DNA of 64,000 nucleotides from positions 28,964 to 92,963 of the forward strand of contig DATLRO010000001.1 of the NCBI GenBank assembly GCA_035534615.1, read 5' to 3'. Position numbers and translations under genes: made by a program. This DNA comes from JAGWRA01 sp035534615. Lineage in GTDB: Bacteria > Acidobacteriota > Vicinamibacteria > Vicinamibacterales > CAVVIG01. A model generated the notes under the pieces. The model was given only the letters and a program-made list of their open reading frames with translations. It searched no databases and was not told the origin of the DNA. Positions 40,179 to 49,795 of the stretch are shown here, in pieces. The first letter of the stretch is position 1; each line of letters starts with the position of its first letter.

Positions 40179-41369
40179 TCAGCCGAGCAGCACGAGCGAC
40201 GGCTGCATCGGCCCGGTCACGGTGGCGTCGTGCTCGCCCATGACCACATTGATTTCGCTGCGAATGCCGAAGGTGTCGAAATACACGCCCGGCTCGATCG
40301 TGAACCCGGTGCCCGGCAGCAGCCGCCGGTCATCGTGCGTCTCGTAGTCGTCCAGGTTCACGCCGTTGCCGTGGACCTCGGTCCCCAGGCTGTGCCCGGT
40401 CCGGTGCAGCAGCTGCGGACCGTAGCCCGCCCGCTCCAGCACCGCCCGCGCCGCCCGATCGACCTCGAAGCCGGCGAGCGCGCGCCCGGTCCGCGCCGCC
40501 TCCTGCACGAGAGCCAGCGCCGCGTCGCGCGCCCCACGGACGGCGTCGAACGCCCGCGTGTACTCGGCCGGCGGCCGTGGGCCCGTGAAGCCGACCCACG
40601 TGATGTCGGCGTACACCGCCCCTGGACGGTCCCGCTTGCCCCAGAGGTCGAGCAGGACGATCTCGTTACGCCCGATCGGGCGGGTGGCGTTTACACCCGG
40701 CAGATAATGCGGGTTGCCGGCGTTCCCGCCGGCCGACACGTTGGGGGCGGAATCGCTGACCAGCCCCTCCTCGCCGAACCAGCCGACCATGAGCTGCTGA
40801 ATGTCGTATTCCGTCGTCGGGGTGCCGGCCTGCAGCCGGTCCCGGACGGCGGCAAACGCCCGATCCTTGACCCGGTACAGCCGCTCGGACGCCTCGCGGT
40901 GCGAGGCCAGGGCGGCCGCGTCCCACACCGCCTCGAACTGCTGCACCAGATCGCCGGACGAGACGACGTCGACCCCCAGCTGCCGGATCGCTTCGACCGT
41001 GCCGGCGTCGACGCGCGAGACGTACGGAATCGCGCCGCCCGGCGAGTACTCCATCGCAACGCGCGTCAGGCCGGCCAGCAGCTGGCGCAGGCCGTCGGCC
41101 AGCTCCTGCCGGCCGGCGTAGATCGTCGTCGCGCCCGGCAGGCTGTCGAGATTGTGCCGCTCGATGACATGCACCAGGCTGCGCGGCTCCCCGGTCGCCG
41201 GCACGAGGTAGTACCACCGGCGCGTGGTCATGTGCCCGGTGGCACCGCCGCCGGCCAGTCCCGCCAGGTGGGTCGCGATGGGATTCGAGCCGTGAAAATC
41301 GTAGAGCAGCCAGCCGTCGAGGCCCCGCGCGCGCAAGGCGGCCTGGACGCGGGCTACATCGATGGGCAT
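40179..41369 (-). CDS. M24-family metallopeptidase (Xaa-Pro dipeptidase-like)
   Basis: A 396-residue creatinase-fold peptidase. The N-terminal domain (1-155) precedes the pita-bread core. Metal ligands are in LLDLWGKRDRPGAVYADITWVGF (two Asp), HRTGHSLGTEVHGNG (His), FTIEPGVYF (Glu) and IRSEINVVM (Glu). Such enzymes remove N-terminal residues next to proline or split Xaa-Pro dipeptides. There is no signal peptide. The ATG at 41369 is only seven bases after a TATACT hexamer (41382-41377), so this mRNA may be leaderless. It is divergent from the VWA protein gene. Confidence 0.9.
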   Translation of the reverse strand: MPIDVARVQAALRARGLDGWLLYDFHGSNPIATHLAGLAGGGATGHMTTRRWYYLVPATGEPRSLVHVIERHNLDSLPGATTIYAGRQELADGLRQLLAGLTRVAMEYSPGGAIPYVSRVDAGTVEAIRQLGVDVVSSGDLVQQFEAVWDAAALASHREASERLYRVKDRAFAAVRDRLQAGTPTTEYDIQQLMVGWFGEEGLVSDSAPNVSAGGNAGNPHYLPGVNATRPIGRNEIVLLDLWGKRDRPGAVYADITWVGFTGPRPPAEYTRAFDAVRGARDAALALVQEAARTGRALAGFEVDRAARAVLERAGYGPQLLHRTGHSLGTEVHGNGVNLDDYETHDDRRLLPGTGFTIEPGVYFDTFGIRSEINVVMGEHDATVTGPMQPSLVLLG

Positions 41370-41562
41370 TATTTCAAGTATACGTGAGAACGGTCGACCC
41401 GCGCGCGCCAATCCACCCCGAGGGCGCCCGGAATCGGCTACACTCGAAGGTCAGCCCGGCATCCCTGTGGCCGGGCCGCTCGTCCCGGCCGGGGCCGCCC
41501 GGCCTACCGCCGGCACTGCCTGGGCCGGTCTGTCTGATGGTCCCGTGAGGGTGAAGAACGTC

Positions 41563-43668
41563 ATGGTGAAGTCCTGTTTCCGGGTGCTGCTGATCGCCCT
41601 CGCGCTGGGCAGCCCGATCCTGCTGGCCGGCCCGCAGTCGGCCCCCCCGCAGACGCCGACCTTCAAGCTCGAAGTCAATTACGTCGAGGTCGACGCGGTC
41701 GTCACCGACAAGCAGGGCCACTTCGTCACGAATCTGAAGAAGAGCGATTTCACGGTACTCGAGAACGGCCAGCCGCAGACCATTTCGACCTTCACGCACG
41801 TCGACATCCCGGTCGAGATCGCGCAGCAGCCGCTGTTCGCCGCGCATCCGATCCAGCCCGACGTCCAGTCGAACGTGCGCCCGTTCAACGGCCGGATCTA
41901 CGTGATGGTGCTCGACGCGCTGCACACCAAGGCGGAGCGCACGGCTCGCGTCCGCAAGGTGGCGACCCAGTTCGTGGAGCAGGACCTGGGCGCCAACGAC
42001 GTCATGGCGATCCTGCAGATCGGCGGCGCCGCCGCCGTGGACCAGGACTTCACGAGCAGCAAGCCGCTCCTGCTGGCGTCGATTGACAAGTTCATCGGCG
42101 GCGCGGACCGCTCGCGGACGGCCTCGCAGATCGACGACGCCTTCAACTTCGCCGGGCTGTCCGACTCGATCGATCCGACGCCGCCGAGCGGCGAGGACGA
42201 GCGCAGCTATGACGCCCGGGTTACGCTCGAGACGCTCCGCAACGTCGTCAAGTGGATGCAGATGATCCGCGGTCGCCGCAAGGCCCTGCTGTTCGTCAGT
42301 GAGGGGCTCGATTACAACGTCAACCAGATCTTCGGCAACGAGTTCACGTCGAGCGTCCTCGACGACGTCCGCGAGCTCGTCTCGGCGGCGAACCGTTCGG
42401 ACGTGAACATCTACGGGATCGATCCGCGTGGACTGGCCTCCATCGGCGGCGACGACATCGCGGTCGGCAGCCTGCCGTCGAGCCAGGACGGACTGGGCCC
42501 CGGCACCATGATCGACGCGACCCGCGCGGCCGAGGACAGCCTCCGCGTGCTGTCGGACCAGACCGGCGGCTTCGCCGTGCTCAATCAGAACAATTTCCAG
42601 CCGGCCTTCCGCCGGATCGTCGCCGACAACAGCTCGTACTACGTCCTTGGGTACTATCCGACCGACGAGAAGCGGGACGGCAAGTTCAGGAAGATCCAGG
42701 TGAAGGTCGATCGACCGGGCCTCATCGTCCGGACGCGCGACGGCTACCTTGCACCCAAGGGCAAAGCCTCCAGCGTCATCGCCCCCGGCCCCAAGGCGGT
42801 CTCCGAGCCGGTGCGGGAGGCGCTCAACAGCCCGCTGCCGGTCACCGGCCTCACCCTGCACGTCTTTGCCACGCCGTTCATCGGGACGCCCCACAAGGCG
42901 TCCGTGCTGCTCGGGGTCGAGGCGAGCGGCCGCGATCTGCACTTCACCGAGGAGCACGGCCGGTACGACGACAAGATCGAGCTGGCGTACCAGGCGCTCG
43001 GCATCCACGGGAAGGTGCGGGCCGGCGACCGGGAGGTCATCAACCTCACGCTCAAATCGACCACCCGCGCCCGGATCGCCCGGACCGGCGTCCGGATCCT
43101 GAACCGGCTCGACCTTGCGCCAGGCCGGTACCAGATCCGGCTGGCGGCCCGGGAGGAGGGGGGCGGGCGCGTCGGAGGCGTCCGCTACTACCTGACCGTG
43201 CCCGATTTCTACAAGCCGGCCCTGGCCATGAGCGGCATTGCGCTGACCTCCGAGGCCGCGTCGCAGATGCCGACGGTCAAGCCGGACACGTTCCTCAAGC
43301 CGCCGGTCATGCCGGCCGCCCCCTCGGCGCTGCGGCAGTTCCCTCCCGGGGACGTCCTGGCGCTGTTCGCGGAGATCTACGACAACGACACCAAGGCGCC
43401 CCACAAGGTCGATATCGTGACGACGGTCCGCACGGACGCCGGCACCGTCGTATATAGGAATGCCGACGTCCGCTCAACGGCTGAGCTTGGCGGGAAGCGG
43501 GGGGGATTCGGCTATACGGCCCGCGTGCCGCTCAAGGGACTGGCGCCGGGGCTGTACGTGCTCGAAGTCGAGGCGCGCTCGGAGCTGGGCAAGATGCCCA
43601 GCGTGGACCGCGAGGTGCAGTTCACGATCGCGCCGGCGTCGAGCAGCGCAGCGGCAGGACGGCGGTAG
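41563..43668 (+). CDS. VWFA-related exported protein (acidobacterial type)
   Basis: A 701-residue exported protein. A signal peptide (about 1-27, MVKSCFRVLLIALALG) is followed by a beta domain with YVEVDAVVTDKQGHFVTNL and KSDFTVLENGQPQ, the hallmark of the VWFA-related domain common in Acidobacteria. The VWA-like part (about 110-370) has VLDALHTKAERTARVRK, RRKALLFVSEGLD and DVNIYGIDPRGLA. The classical metal-site DxSxS is not evident. The last 300 residues are beta-rich. Function in the family is not known; it is abundant in these bacteria and probably acts at the cell surface. Start ATG at 41563; a GTG at 41551 is an alternative. Confidence 0.88.
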   Translation: MVKSCFRVLLIALALGSPILLAGPQSAPPQTPTFKLEVNYVEVDAVVTDKQGHFVTNLKKSDFTVLENGQPQTISTFTHVDIPVEIAQQPLFAAHPIQPDVQSNVRPFNGRIYVMVLDALHTKAERTARVRKVATQFVEQDLGANDVMAILQIGGAAAVDQDFTSSKPLLLASIDKFIGGADRSRTASQIDDAFNFAGLSDSIDPTPPSGEDERSYDARVTLETLRNVVKWMQMIRGRRKALLFVSEGLDYNVNQIFGNEFTSSVLDDVRELVSAANRSDVNIYGIDPRGLASIGGDDIAVGSLPSSQDGLGPGTMIDATRAAEDSLRVLSDQTGGFAVLNQNNFQPAFRRIVADNSSYYVLGYYPTDEKRDGKFRKIQVKVDRPGLIVRTRDGYLAPKGKASSVIAPGPKAVSEPVREALNSPLPVTGLTLHVFATPFIGTPHKASVLLGVEASGRDLHFTEEHGRYDDKIELAYQALGIHGKVRAGDREVINLTLKSTTRARIARTGVRILNRLDLAPGRYQIRLAAREEGGGRVGGVRYYLTVPDFYKPALAMSGIALTSEAASQMPTVKPDTFLKPPVMPAAPSALRQFPPGDVLALFAEIYDNDTKAPHKVDIVTTVRTDAGTVVYRNADVRSTAELGGKRGGFGYTARVPLKGLAPGLYVLEVEARSELGKMPSVDREVQFTIAPASSSAAAGRR

Positions 43669-43712
43669 GACGCCGCCGGCCGCGGTCCGTCAGTCCGAGG
43701 GAGGGAAACGCC

Positions 43713-44141
43713 ATGCTGTTTCTGCTGTTCGCGCTCGCGCTGGCGCCTCAGGCGCACGACCTGCCGATGAAAGTCATCGCCCAGGGCCCGCTCAGCGACA
43801 TCGCCACCGCCCGGCAGGTCGTCGTCCGCGATGCCGAGGCCTGGCAGAAGCTCTGGCAGGCGCACGGCGTGACCAAGCTGCCGCCCAAGGTGGATTTCGA
43901 CCAGCGCATGGTGGTCGGCGTCTTCCTGGGCACGCGGCCGAGCTCGGGGTATCAGGTCGGGATCGATCGGGCGTACCTCGACGGTGCCGATCTGGTCGTG
44001 GATTACGTCGTGCACCAGCCCGGGCCCGGGACGATGACGGCGCCGGTCATGACGGCCCCGTACATCCTCGTCATTCTTCCCAGCCATACCGGGCCTGTGC
44101 GGTTCGTCGACACCACCGCCGCGCATGCCCGTCGCCGCTGA
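43713..44141 (+). CDS. PrcB-domain exported protein
   Basis: A 142-residue protein with a short signal peptide (MLFLLFALALAPQA). The rest is one PrcB-C-terminal-like beta domain: QVVVRDAEAWQKLWQAHG, PPKVDFDQRMVVGVFLGTRPSSGYQVGI and VHQPGPGTMTAPVMTAPYILVILP. In Treponema PrcB stabilises a protease complex; in other bacteria the domain occurs alone with unknown partner. GAGGGA lies eight bases before the ATG. It follows the VWA protein by 44 bases and is convergent with a lipoprotein gene beyond a strong hairpin. Confidence 0.8.
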   Translation: MLFLLFALALAPQAHDLPMKVIAQGPLSDIATARQVVVRDAEAWQKLWQAHGVTKLPPKVDFDQRMVVGVFLGTRPSSGYQVGIDRAYLDGADLVVDYVVHQPGPGTMTAPVMTAPYILVILPSHTGPVRFVDTTAAHARRR

Positions 44142-44217
44142 CAGTCGGGGCGGGGTGACACGTCCGGGGACCGGGCGGGGCGGGGGAACTGGCGAAGCGG
44201 AGGGCGACGCGCTGAGC

Positions 44218-44247
44218 GGCCGGGCGGGCGTTCGCGCCCGCCCGGCC
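44218..44247. terminator. Bidirectional hairpin between convergent genes
   Basis: A perfect 13-bp stem GGCCGGGCGGGCG / CGCCCGCCCGGCC closed by a TTCG tetraloop. It lies between the PrcB-like gene (plus) and the lipoprotein gene (minus) and could end both. Confidence 0.65.
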
Positions 44248-44257
44248 CGCTCTCCTG

Positions 44258-44785
44258 TTACTTGCTGTCGGTCTTCGGCGTGTCGGGCGGCAGTTCCTTC
44301 ACGAGCACCGGGTTGATGGTGCCGTTGGCGTGGCTGAACGTCAGCTTGTTCCGGTCGAGCTTCGGGCTGTAGGCCGTGCTGATGCTCAGCGTGGCCGTCT
44401 CGCCCGGCATGAGCAGCTTCCGGAGCCGATCCTCGCCGCCGCTCACTGGATTGCCTTCCTTATCCCACCAGTACTCGGCGACCTTCAGTCCGGCAATGGC
44501 GCCGGACGCCACGTTCTTGACCTGGATCGTGGTGACGACCAGGTTCTTGTCGCGCCTGGTGACAGGCGCCGTATAGTCGAGCGGGACTTCGCCCTGCAGC
44601 GGTGCCACGAGCCTGGGCAGATTAGCGGGTGCCGGAGCGGCGGTGGCAGCGGGGGTCGACGACGCTGCCGGGGTGGATCCTGCGGCCGGCTGAGCCGGCT
44701 TGGACTGACAGCCGACCAGCAGTCCGGCCGACAGCAAGCCCACGGCGATGAGCTTCGCGGCGGATGCGTGGTGCAAGCGGTTCAT
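44258..44785 (-). CDS. Lipoprotein with C-terminal beta domain
   Basis: A 175-residue lipoprotein. The signal ends in a lipobox (LLSAGLLVGC, Cys about residue 26), followed by an Ala/Pro/Ser-rich linker and a beta domain (about 75-165) with LVVTTIQVKNVASGAIAGLKVAEYWWDKEG and GETATLSISTAY. This resembles the FxLYD type of domain, found in many envelope proteins without a known specific activity. GGGAGGAG lies seven bases before the ATG at 44785. Confidence 0.8.
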   Translation of the reverse strand: MNRLHHASAAKLIAVGLLSAGLLVGCQSKPAQPAAGSTPAASSTPAATAAPAPANLPRLVAPLQGEVPLDYTAPVTRRDKNLVVTTIQVKNVASGAIAGLKVAEYWWDKEGNPVSGGEDRLRKLLMPGETATLSISTAYSPKLDRNKLTFSHANGTINPVLVKELPPDTPKTDSK

Positions 44786-44831
44786 GGTGCTCCTCCCGGA
44801 GAATAGGGCCATACGCGTGCGCGGATTATAC

Positions 44832-45290
44832 TCACATCTCGCCGTTCCAATCTTCCGGTTCCGGATTGACCGATCGGAAGATCTCGAGGTGCCACTTTCC
44901 GCCGCCCCAGGGCTCGATGACCTCGGTGGCAATCACGTCCACGAGGATTTCCGAAAAGACCCGGCCTTCCGGGTCGCCTTCCAGATGGTACGCGGCTTCG
45001 TCCCACGCGAAATTGGGGTAGAGGATCAGCGTGAGGAACAGGTCGTATCCGTCGTCGACGACGGTGATCTGGCCGCAGGGCCGCTTGAGCGTCGAGTGAT
45101 AGACGAGATACTTCTCGGCGCTGTGCGCGCGGATGTAGCGCTTCAGCGCGAACTCCCGCGCGACGATTTCCTCGACGGCGATCTTCTTGTCCCAGCAGTC
45201 GCGGCAGTAGCGCTCCTCGCCGCGGGGCTCCGAGACATCCTTCGCGCCGCAGAGCGCACACCGTGATTTGGCGACCGACTTCCGGGGCAT
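44832..45290 (-). CDS. Zinc-ribbon-like protein of unknown function
   Basis: A 152-residue cytosolic protein. Its N-terminus carries two CxxC pairs (CALCGAKD and CRDCWDKK, about residues 10-35) that look like a zinc ribbon. The rest is a soluble domain with YLVYHSTLKRPCGQITVVDDGYDLFLTLIL and WDEAAYHLEGDPEGRVFSEILVDVIATEVIE. I do not recognise the family. A TTG codon precedes the ATG at 45290 but the ATG is the natural start. It lies 78 bases after the glucan phosphorylase gene on the same strand. Confidence 0.65.
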   Translation of the reverse strand: MPRKSVAKSRCALCGAKDVSEPRGEERYCRDCWDKKIAVEEIVAREFALKRYIRAHSAEKYLVYHSTLKRPCGQITVVDDGYDLFLTLILYPNFAWDEAAYHLEGDPEGRVFSEILVDVIATEVIEPWGGGKWHLEIFRSVNPEPEDWNGEM

Positions 45291-45368
45291 CAAAAAATTC
45301 TAGTCCCGAGCGTTCATTGACGGCAAGCGGCCGTTGCACCCGCGCAGCGGCCGCGACTCCGCGGTCGA

Positions 45369-47549
45369 TCAGCGATCGGTCCCGATGGCGGGCGTCTCCA
45401 CGCCGCCCGCCCGGCGGTACACCGGGGCGTACATGCCCTCGACGTACTGCTTCAGCATCCGCCGCGCGCTGAAGTGCGGCGTCACCGTCCGGATGGCTTC
45501 CTTCACCGTGCGCAGCCAGCGGCGCGGAATCCCGGCCGCGTCGCGATCGTAGTAGGCCGGGACGACCTGCGTCTCCAGCAGCCGGTAGAGCGCGTCGGCG
45601 TCGGCCGCGTCGGCCGAGGCCGACGTGCCGTCGGTCGAGCCGCCGTCGATCAGCCATCCGTTCGCCCCGTTGTAGGCCTCGGCCCACCAGCCGTCCTCGA
45701 TGCTCAGGTGGGGGACGCCGTTGATGGCGGCCTTCATGCCGCTCGTGCCGCTCGCTTCGAGCGGCTTGCGCGGCGTGTTCAGCCAGACGTCGCACCCCTG
45801 GACGAGGAAGTGGGCGACGTGCAGGTCGTAATCCTCGAGAAACGCGATGCGGCCGCGGAACGCGGGGTCGAGCGCGTGCCGGTAGATCTGCTGCAGCCGG
45901 TGCTTGCCCTGGTCGTCGGCCGGGTGCGCCTTGCCGGCGAACACGATCTGGACCGGCCGGCCCGGCGCCGACAGGATGGCCGACAGCCGCGCGGGGTCGT
46001 GGAAGATCAGATCCGGCCGCTTGTAGGCGGTGAACCGCCGGGCGAAGCCGATCGTGAGCGCGTCGGGATCGAGCAGGATGCCGGCCGCGACGACGCTCGA
46101 CAGCGCCGCGCGCTCCTCGGCCCAGCGCTGGCGCGCGCGCTCCCGTGTGAACGCGAACAGGAAGCGGCGCAGCGCCTGCCGCACCTGCCAGAGCTCCTCG
46201 TCCGGGATGTCGAGCACGCGCGCCCACAGATCCGGATCGTCGTGCCGATCGCGCCAGTCGGGGCCGAGGTGCCGGTCGAACAGGGTCGACATCTCCCACG
46301 CGATCCAGCTCGGGACGTGCACGCCGTTGGTGACGGTGCCGACCGGGCGCTCCGCCGCCTCGCGTCCGGGCCAGAGCGGCGCCCACATCTCGCGCGTGAC
46401 CTGGCCGTGCAGCCGGCTCACCGCGTTGACCGTGCCGGCCGACCGGATCGCCAGCGCCGTCATGTTGAACTGCGATCCGCCGTCGCCCGGATAGTCGCCG
46501 AGCGCGAGGAACCGCTCGCGGTGATCGCCGAGCGTCCCCCAGCAGCCCGCCAGGTGCTTCTCGACCAGCTGGAACGGGAACGCGTCGTGGCCGGCGGCCA
46601 CCGGCGTGTGCGTCGTGAAGACCGTCGTCTGCCGGACCTCTTCGAGCGCGGCGTCGAAGCTGGCGCCCGCCTCGATGAGATCGCGGATCCGCTGCAGCAC
46701 GACGAATGCCGCGTGTCCTTCGTTGAGATGGAACACCGCCGGATCGGAGCCGAGCGCCCGCAGGGCCCGGACGCCGCCGATGCCGAGGATGATTTCCTGC
46801 TGAATCCGCATCTCCCGGTCGCCGCCGTACAGCCGCGCCGACAGTTCGCGGTCCCACGGCGCGTTCTCCTCGAGGTCCGTGTCGAGCAGGTAGAGCTTCG
46901 CGCGCCCCATGCGCACGCGCCAGACGGCCACGAGCACCGTCCGCTCGCCCAGCGGCACGGCGGTGACGCACGGCCGGCCGTCCGGCGTGATGGCCCGCTC
47001 GATCGGCGCGTCGGCCCAGTCGAGCCGCTCGTAGCGCTCCTCCTGCCAGCCTTCGACCGAGATGTGCTGGTGAAAGTAGCCCTGCGGATACATGAAGCCG
47101 ATGCCGACGAGCGGCACGCCGAGATCGCCCGCCTCCTTGCAGTGGTCGCCCGCCAGCACGCCGAGTCCGCCGGCGTAGATCGGCAGCGACTGGTGCAGGG
47201 CGAACTCCGCCGAGAAGTACGCGATCGACCGGCCGTGCGGCCCGTCGAACTGCCGGCTCCACCACGTGTGGCGGGCGCGCCGGGCGTCGTCGAGGTCCGC
47301 GAGCGCCAGGTCGTAGAGCGCCAGGAACGCCGGATCGCGGCCGGCCGCCTCCAGCCGCTCGCGCGCGACGACGCGCAGCATCCGGACGGGATTGTGGTCG
47401 GTCCGCCGCCACAGCGGATAGTCGAGCCGCCGGAAGACTTCGCGGGCGCGCGGATGCCAGGCCCACCAGAGATCGACCGCCAGCTCCTCCAGACGTTCGA
47501 TCCGGCCGGGCAGCGGGGGCAGTTCGGCGTAGCGTTGAGAAATGGTCAT
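45369..47549 (-). CDS. glgP: Alpha-glucan phosphorylase (GT35)
   Basis: A 726-residue phosphorylase that releases glucose 1-phosphate from glycogen or maltodextrin. The N-terminal DUF3417 region contains AVDLWWAWHPRAREVFRRLD. The core has SAEFALHQSLPIYAGGLGVLAGDHCKEAGDLG (substrate/phosphate region), LNEGHAAFV and TTHTPVAAGHDAFP. The pyridoxal-phosphate lysine is in EASGTSGMKAAINGV and is followed by EDGWWAEAYNGANGW. The length fits the short bacterial-archaeal subfamily. It lies 19 bases after the dehydratase-like gene, probably in one transcript. Confidence 0.94.
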   Translation of the reverse strand: MTISQRYAELPPLPGRIERLEELAVDLWWAWHPRAREVFRRLDYPLWRRTDHNPVRMLRVVARERLEAAGRDPAFLALYDLALADLDDARRARHTWWSRQFDGPHGRSIAYFSAEFALHQSLPIYAGGLGVLAGDHCKEAGDLGVPLVGIGFMYPQGYFHQHISVEGWQEERYERLDWADAPIERAITPDGRPCVTAVPLGERTVLVAVWRVRMGRAKLYLLDTDLEENAPWDRELSARLYGGDREMRIQQEIILGIGGVRALRALGSDPAVFHLNEGHAAFVVLQRIRDLIEAGASFDAALEEVRQTTVFTTHTPVAAGHDAFPFQLVEKHLAGCWGTLGDHRERFLALGDYPGDGGSQFNMTALAIRSAGTVNAVSRLHGQVTREMWAPLWPGREAAERPVGTVTNGVHVPSWIAWEMSTLFDRHLGPDWRDRHDDPDLWARVLDIPDEELWQVRQALRRFLFAFTRERARQRWAEERAALSSVVAAGILLDPDALTIGFARRFTAYKRPDLIFHDPARLSAILSAPGRPVQIVFAGKAHPADDQGKHRLQQIYRHALDPAFRGRIAFLEDYDLHVAHFLVQGCDVWLNTPRKPLEASGTSGMKAAINGVPHLSIEDGWWAEAYNGANGWLIDGGSTDGTSASADAADADALYRLLETQVVPAYYDRDAAGIPRRWLRTVKEAIRTVTPHFSARRMLKQYVEGMYAPVYRRAGGVETPAIGTDR

Positions 47550-47568
47550 CAGGACTGCAGGGTCCAGG

Positions 47569-48534
47569 CTACTGACAGGCGCCGACGAGCGAGGCGAATT
47601 TCGGCAGGTCGACGTTGCCGCCCGAGACGACGGCGACCACCTTGCCCGAGCCGGCGCGGCCCGTCAGGGCGGCGGCGATCGCGCAGCCGGCCGCGCCTTC
47701 GGCAATCACGTGCGCGCGATCGGCCGCCAGCCGCATCGCGCGCGCCACCTCGTCCAGGGGTACGACGATGGACCCGGCCAGGTCCTTGAGCAGCGGCCAC
47801 ATCGTCGGCAGCACCGACTTGCCGCCGGCGCCGTCGACGAACGACGCCTGCCAGTCCGGGAAGTACATCGGCTGGCCCGCCTCGAGCGACACGGCCAGGG
47901 GCGCGGCCGTCGACGGCTCGGCCGCGAAGACGCGCGCCTCCGGTCGCAGGGCGCGCAACCCGGCCGACAGGCCCGCCAGCAGGCCGCCGCCGCCGAGCGG
48001 CGCGACCACCGCGTCCACGTCCGGCAGATCCTCCAGGATCTCGAGCGCGGCCGTGCCGTTGCCGGCGATGAACGCATCGTCGTCGAACGGATGCACGAAC
48101 CGCCCGGTCATGCGATCCGAGTGGTGCTGTTCGACCGTCCGCCAGCACTCGTCGTACGTCGCGCGGACGATGCCGGCGCCGAGCCGCTCGATCGCCCGGA
48201 TCTTGGTGTCGGGCGCCGTGTCCATCACCATGACCGTGCAGCGGGCGCCCGCCTTGCGCGCCGCCAGCGCGACGCCCTGTGCCGCGTTGCCGGCGCTCAC
48301 GGTCCAGACGCCGCCCGCGAGCTCGGCCGGCGACAGCTGGCCGATGGCGTTGTACGCCCCCCGGATCTTGAACGAGCCGATCGGCTGCAGCAGCTCCAGC
48401 TTGAGGTAGAGTGCCTCGAGCGGGTACGGGTGCGGGCCGCCGGTGAGATCGACCCGGATGAGCGGCGTCCGGATCGCCGCGTCGTACACGCGGGTCGTCG
48501 CCTCGCGGATGGCTTCGATCGTGATGTGTCGCAT
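47569..48534 (-). CDS. Threonine dehydratase-like PLP enzyme
   Basis: A 321-residue fold-type II pyridoxal-phosphate enzyme. The cofactor lysine is in LLQPIGSFKIRGAYNAIGQL (about residues 49-68) and the phosphate-binding loop is VAPLGGGGLLAGLSAG. WTVSAGNAAQGVALAARKAG and FIAGNGTAALEIL fit the dehydratase/racemase group. There is no C-terminal ACT domain, so it is of the catabolic or serine-racemase-like type: deamination of L-threonine or L-serine, or racemisation. The ATG at 48534 gives the usual N-terminus. Confidence 0.88.
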   Translation of the reverse strand: MRHITIEAIREATTRVYDAAIRTPLIRVDLTGGPHPYPLEALYLKLELLQPIGSFKIRGAYNAIGQLSPAELAGGVWTVSAGNAAQGVALAARKAGARCTVMVMDTAPDTKIRAIERLGAGIVRATYDECWRTVEQHHSDRMTGRFVHPFDDDAFIAGNGTAALEILEDLPDVDAVVAPLGGGGLLAGLSAGLRALRPEARVFAAEPSTAAPLAVSLEAGQPMYFPDWQASFVDGAGGKSVLPTMWPLLKDLAGSIVVPLDEVARAMRLAADRAHVIAEGAAGCAIAAALTGRAGSGKVVAVVSGGNVDLPKFASLVGACQ

Positions 48535-48714
48535 GTGATGAGGAGACGTGCCGGGAGTCCTCCGCGATCCTAGTCGGCGCGGCGTCCGGGCGTCAATGCC
48601 CGGGCGGCGGCCGGCTCGTGTGCGGGGCGCCCCGTCCCGGTGAGGACGGACAGGTTTCCGCGGCGACCCGGGGCGACCCCCACCGGCCATCGCCGCGCGC
48701 ACGAGGACCAACGG

Positions 48715-49788
48715 ATGGAATCGCAGCGGATGACGGGAGAACCGGGCGGCGCGGGCGGGCGGCGCGCCCGGCCGGTCGTCGTGGCCTCGGCCAACGGCCA
48801 CCGGTGGCGCAACGGCGGGCCGGTGACCTGTGTCGAGCGGGCGTTCGCGCGGCTCATGGAGGGCGCCGACCCGCTCGAGGCCGTGGTCGACGGCGTGACC
48901 ATTGTCGAGCTCGACCCGGGCGATTCGAGCGTCGGCTACGGCGGCCTGCCCAATGCGGACGGCGTCGTCCAGCTCGACGCCTGCTGCATGCACGGACCGC
49001 GGCGCCGCGGCGGCGGCGTCGCCGCGCTCGAAGGCGTGCGCACGCCGTCGCTCGTCGCCCGCGCCGTGCTGGAGCGGACCGGCCATCGCCTGCTGGCCGG
49101 CGCCGGCGCGCAGGCGTTCGCCCGCGCGCTCGGCTTCACGATCGAAGACGATCTCAATTCGCCGCGGTCGCGCGCGCTGTGGCAGGAGTGGAGGCGGCGG
49201 CTCGACGCGCTCGGCCCGCTGGACCCGCTCGCCCGCATGGAAGCCGGCTACCGGATCGGGCAGGCCATGCTCGTCGAGGGGCTGATCGACGTCAACCACT
49301 GCTACGGCACCATCAACTGCAACGCCGTCGACGCGCGCGGCGCCGTCTGCGGCGTCACGACGACGAGCGGGCTGGCGTGGAAGCTGCCCGGCCGGATCGG
49401 CGACTCGCCCGTGCTGGGCGCCGGCCTCTACGTCGATGGGGACGTCGGCGCGGCCGGGTCGACCGGGCACGGCGAGTCGAACCTCTACAACCTCAGCGCG
49501 TGCCTCATCGTCGAGGCGATGCGCCGGGGCGCGCATCCGAAGGACGCCGGCCTCGAGGCGCTGCGCCGCATCCGGCTGAACACCGTCGATCCGGCGCTGC
49601 TGACCGCCCGCGGGCTCCCGGCCTTCAACGTCAACTTCTACATCGTCAACGTGCGCGGCGAGCACGCCGGCGTCTCGATGTACGGCGGTCCCGACGTCAA
49701 CTACGCCGTCTGCACCGAGCAGGGCGCGGAGACGCGGCCCTGTGAGCCGCTGCTCGAGGAGGCGCTGACGCTCGCGGGCGCCCCGTGA
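48715..49788 (+). CDS. Glycosylasparaginase / isoaspartyl peptidase family (Ntn hydrolase)
   Basis: A 357-residue Ntn hydrolase. Family motifs are GPVTCVERAFARLMEGADPLEAVVDGVTIVE, GYGGLPNADGVVQLDACCMHG, the self-cleavage site YGTINCNAVDARGAVCGVTTTSGLAWKLPGRIGDSP (Thr of GT the likely nucleophile) and GAGLYVDGDVGAAGSTGHGES. Where N4-glycosylasparaginase has His-Asp before the Thr, this protein has Tyr-Gly, as in plant-type asparaginases, so the autocleavage should still be possible. Activity on glycoasparagine or isoaspartyl peptides is inferred. ATG 48715 is taken as start; no signal peptide is seen. Confidence 0.85.
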   Translation: MESQRMTGEPGGAGGRRARPVVVASANGHRWRNGGPVTCVERAFARLMEGADPLEAVVDGVTIVELDPGDSSVGYGGLPNADGVVQLDACCMHGPRRRGGGVAALEGVRTPSLVARAVLERTGHRLLAGAGAQAFARALGFTIEDDLNSPRSRALWQEWRRRLDALGPLDPLARMEAGYRIGQAMLVEGLIDVNHCYGTINCNAVDARGAVCGVTTTSGLAWKLPGRIGDSPVLGAGLYVDGDVGAAGSTGHGESNLYNLSACLIVEAMRRGAHPKDAGLEALRRIRLNTVDPALLTARGLPAFNVNFYIVNVRGEHAGVSMYGGPDVNYAVCTEQGAETRPCEPLLEEALTLAGAP

Positions 49789-49795
49789 CGCCCCG

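Noticed and set aside
45474..47789. 771-codon open frame antisense to the glucan phosphorylase
   Set aside because: The phosphorylase has all its motifs on the other strand; the antisense frame has none.
48715..49788. Loss of glycosylasparaginase autoprocessing because His-Asp before the nucleophile is replaced by Tyr-Gly
   Set aside because: Plant-type asparaginases of the same fold also have Gly before the nucleophilic Thr and still process themselves.
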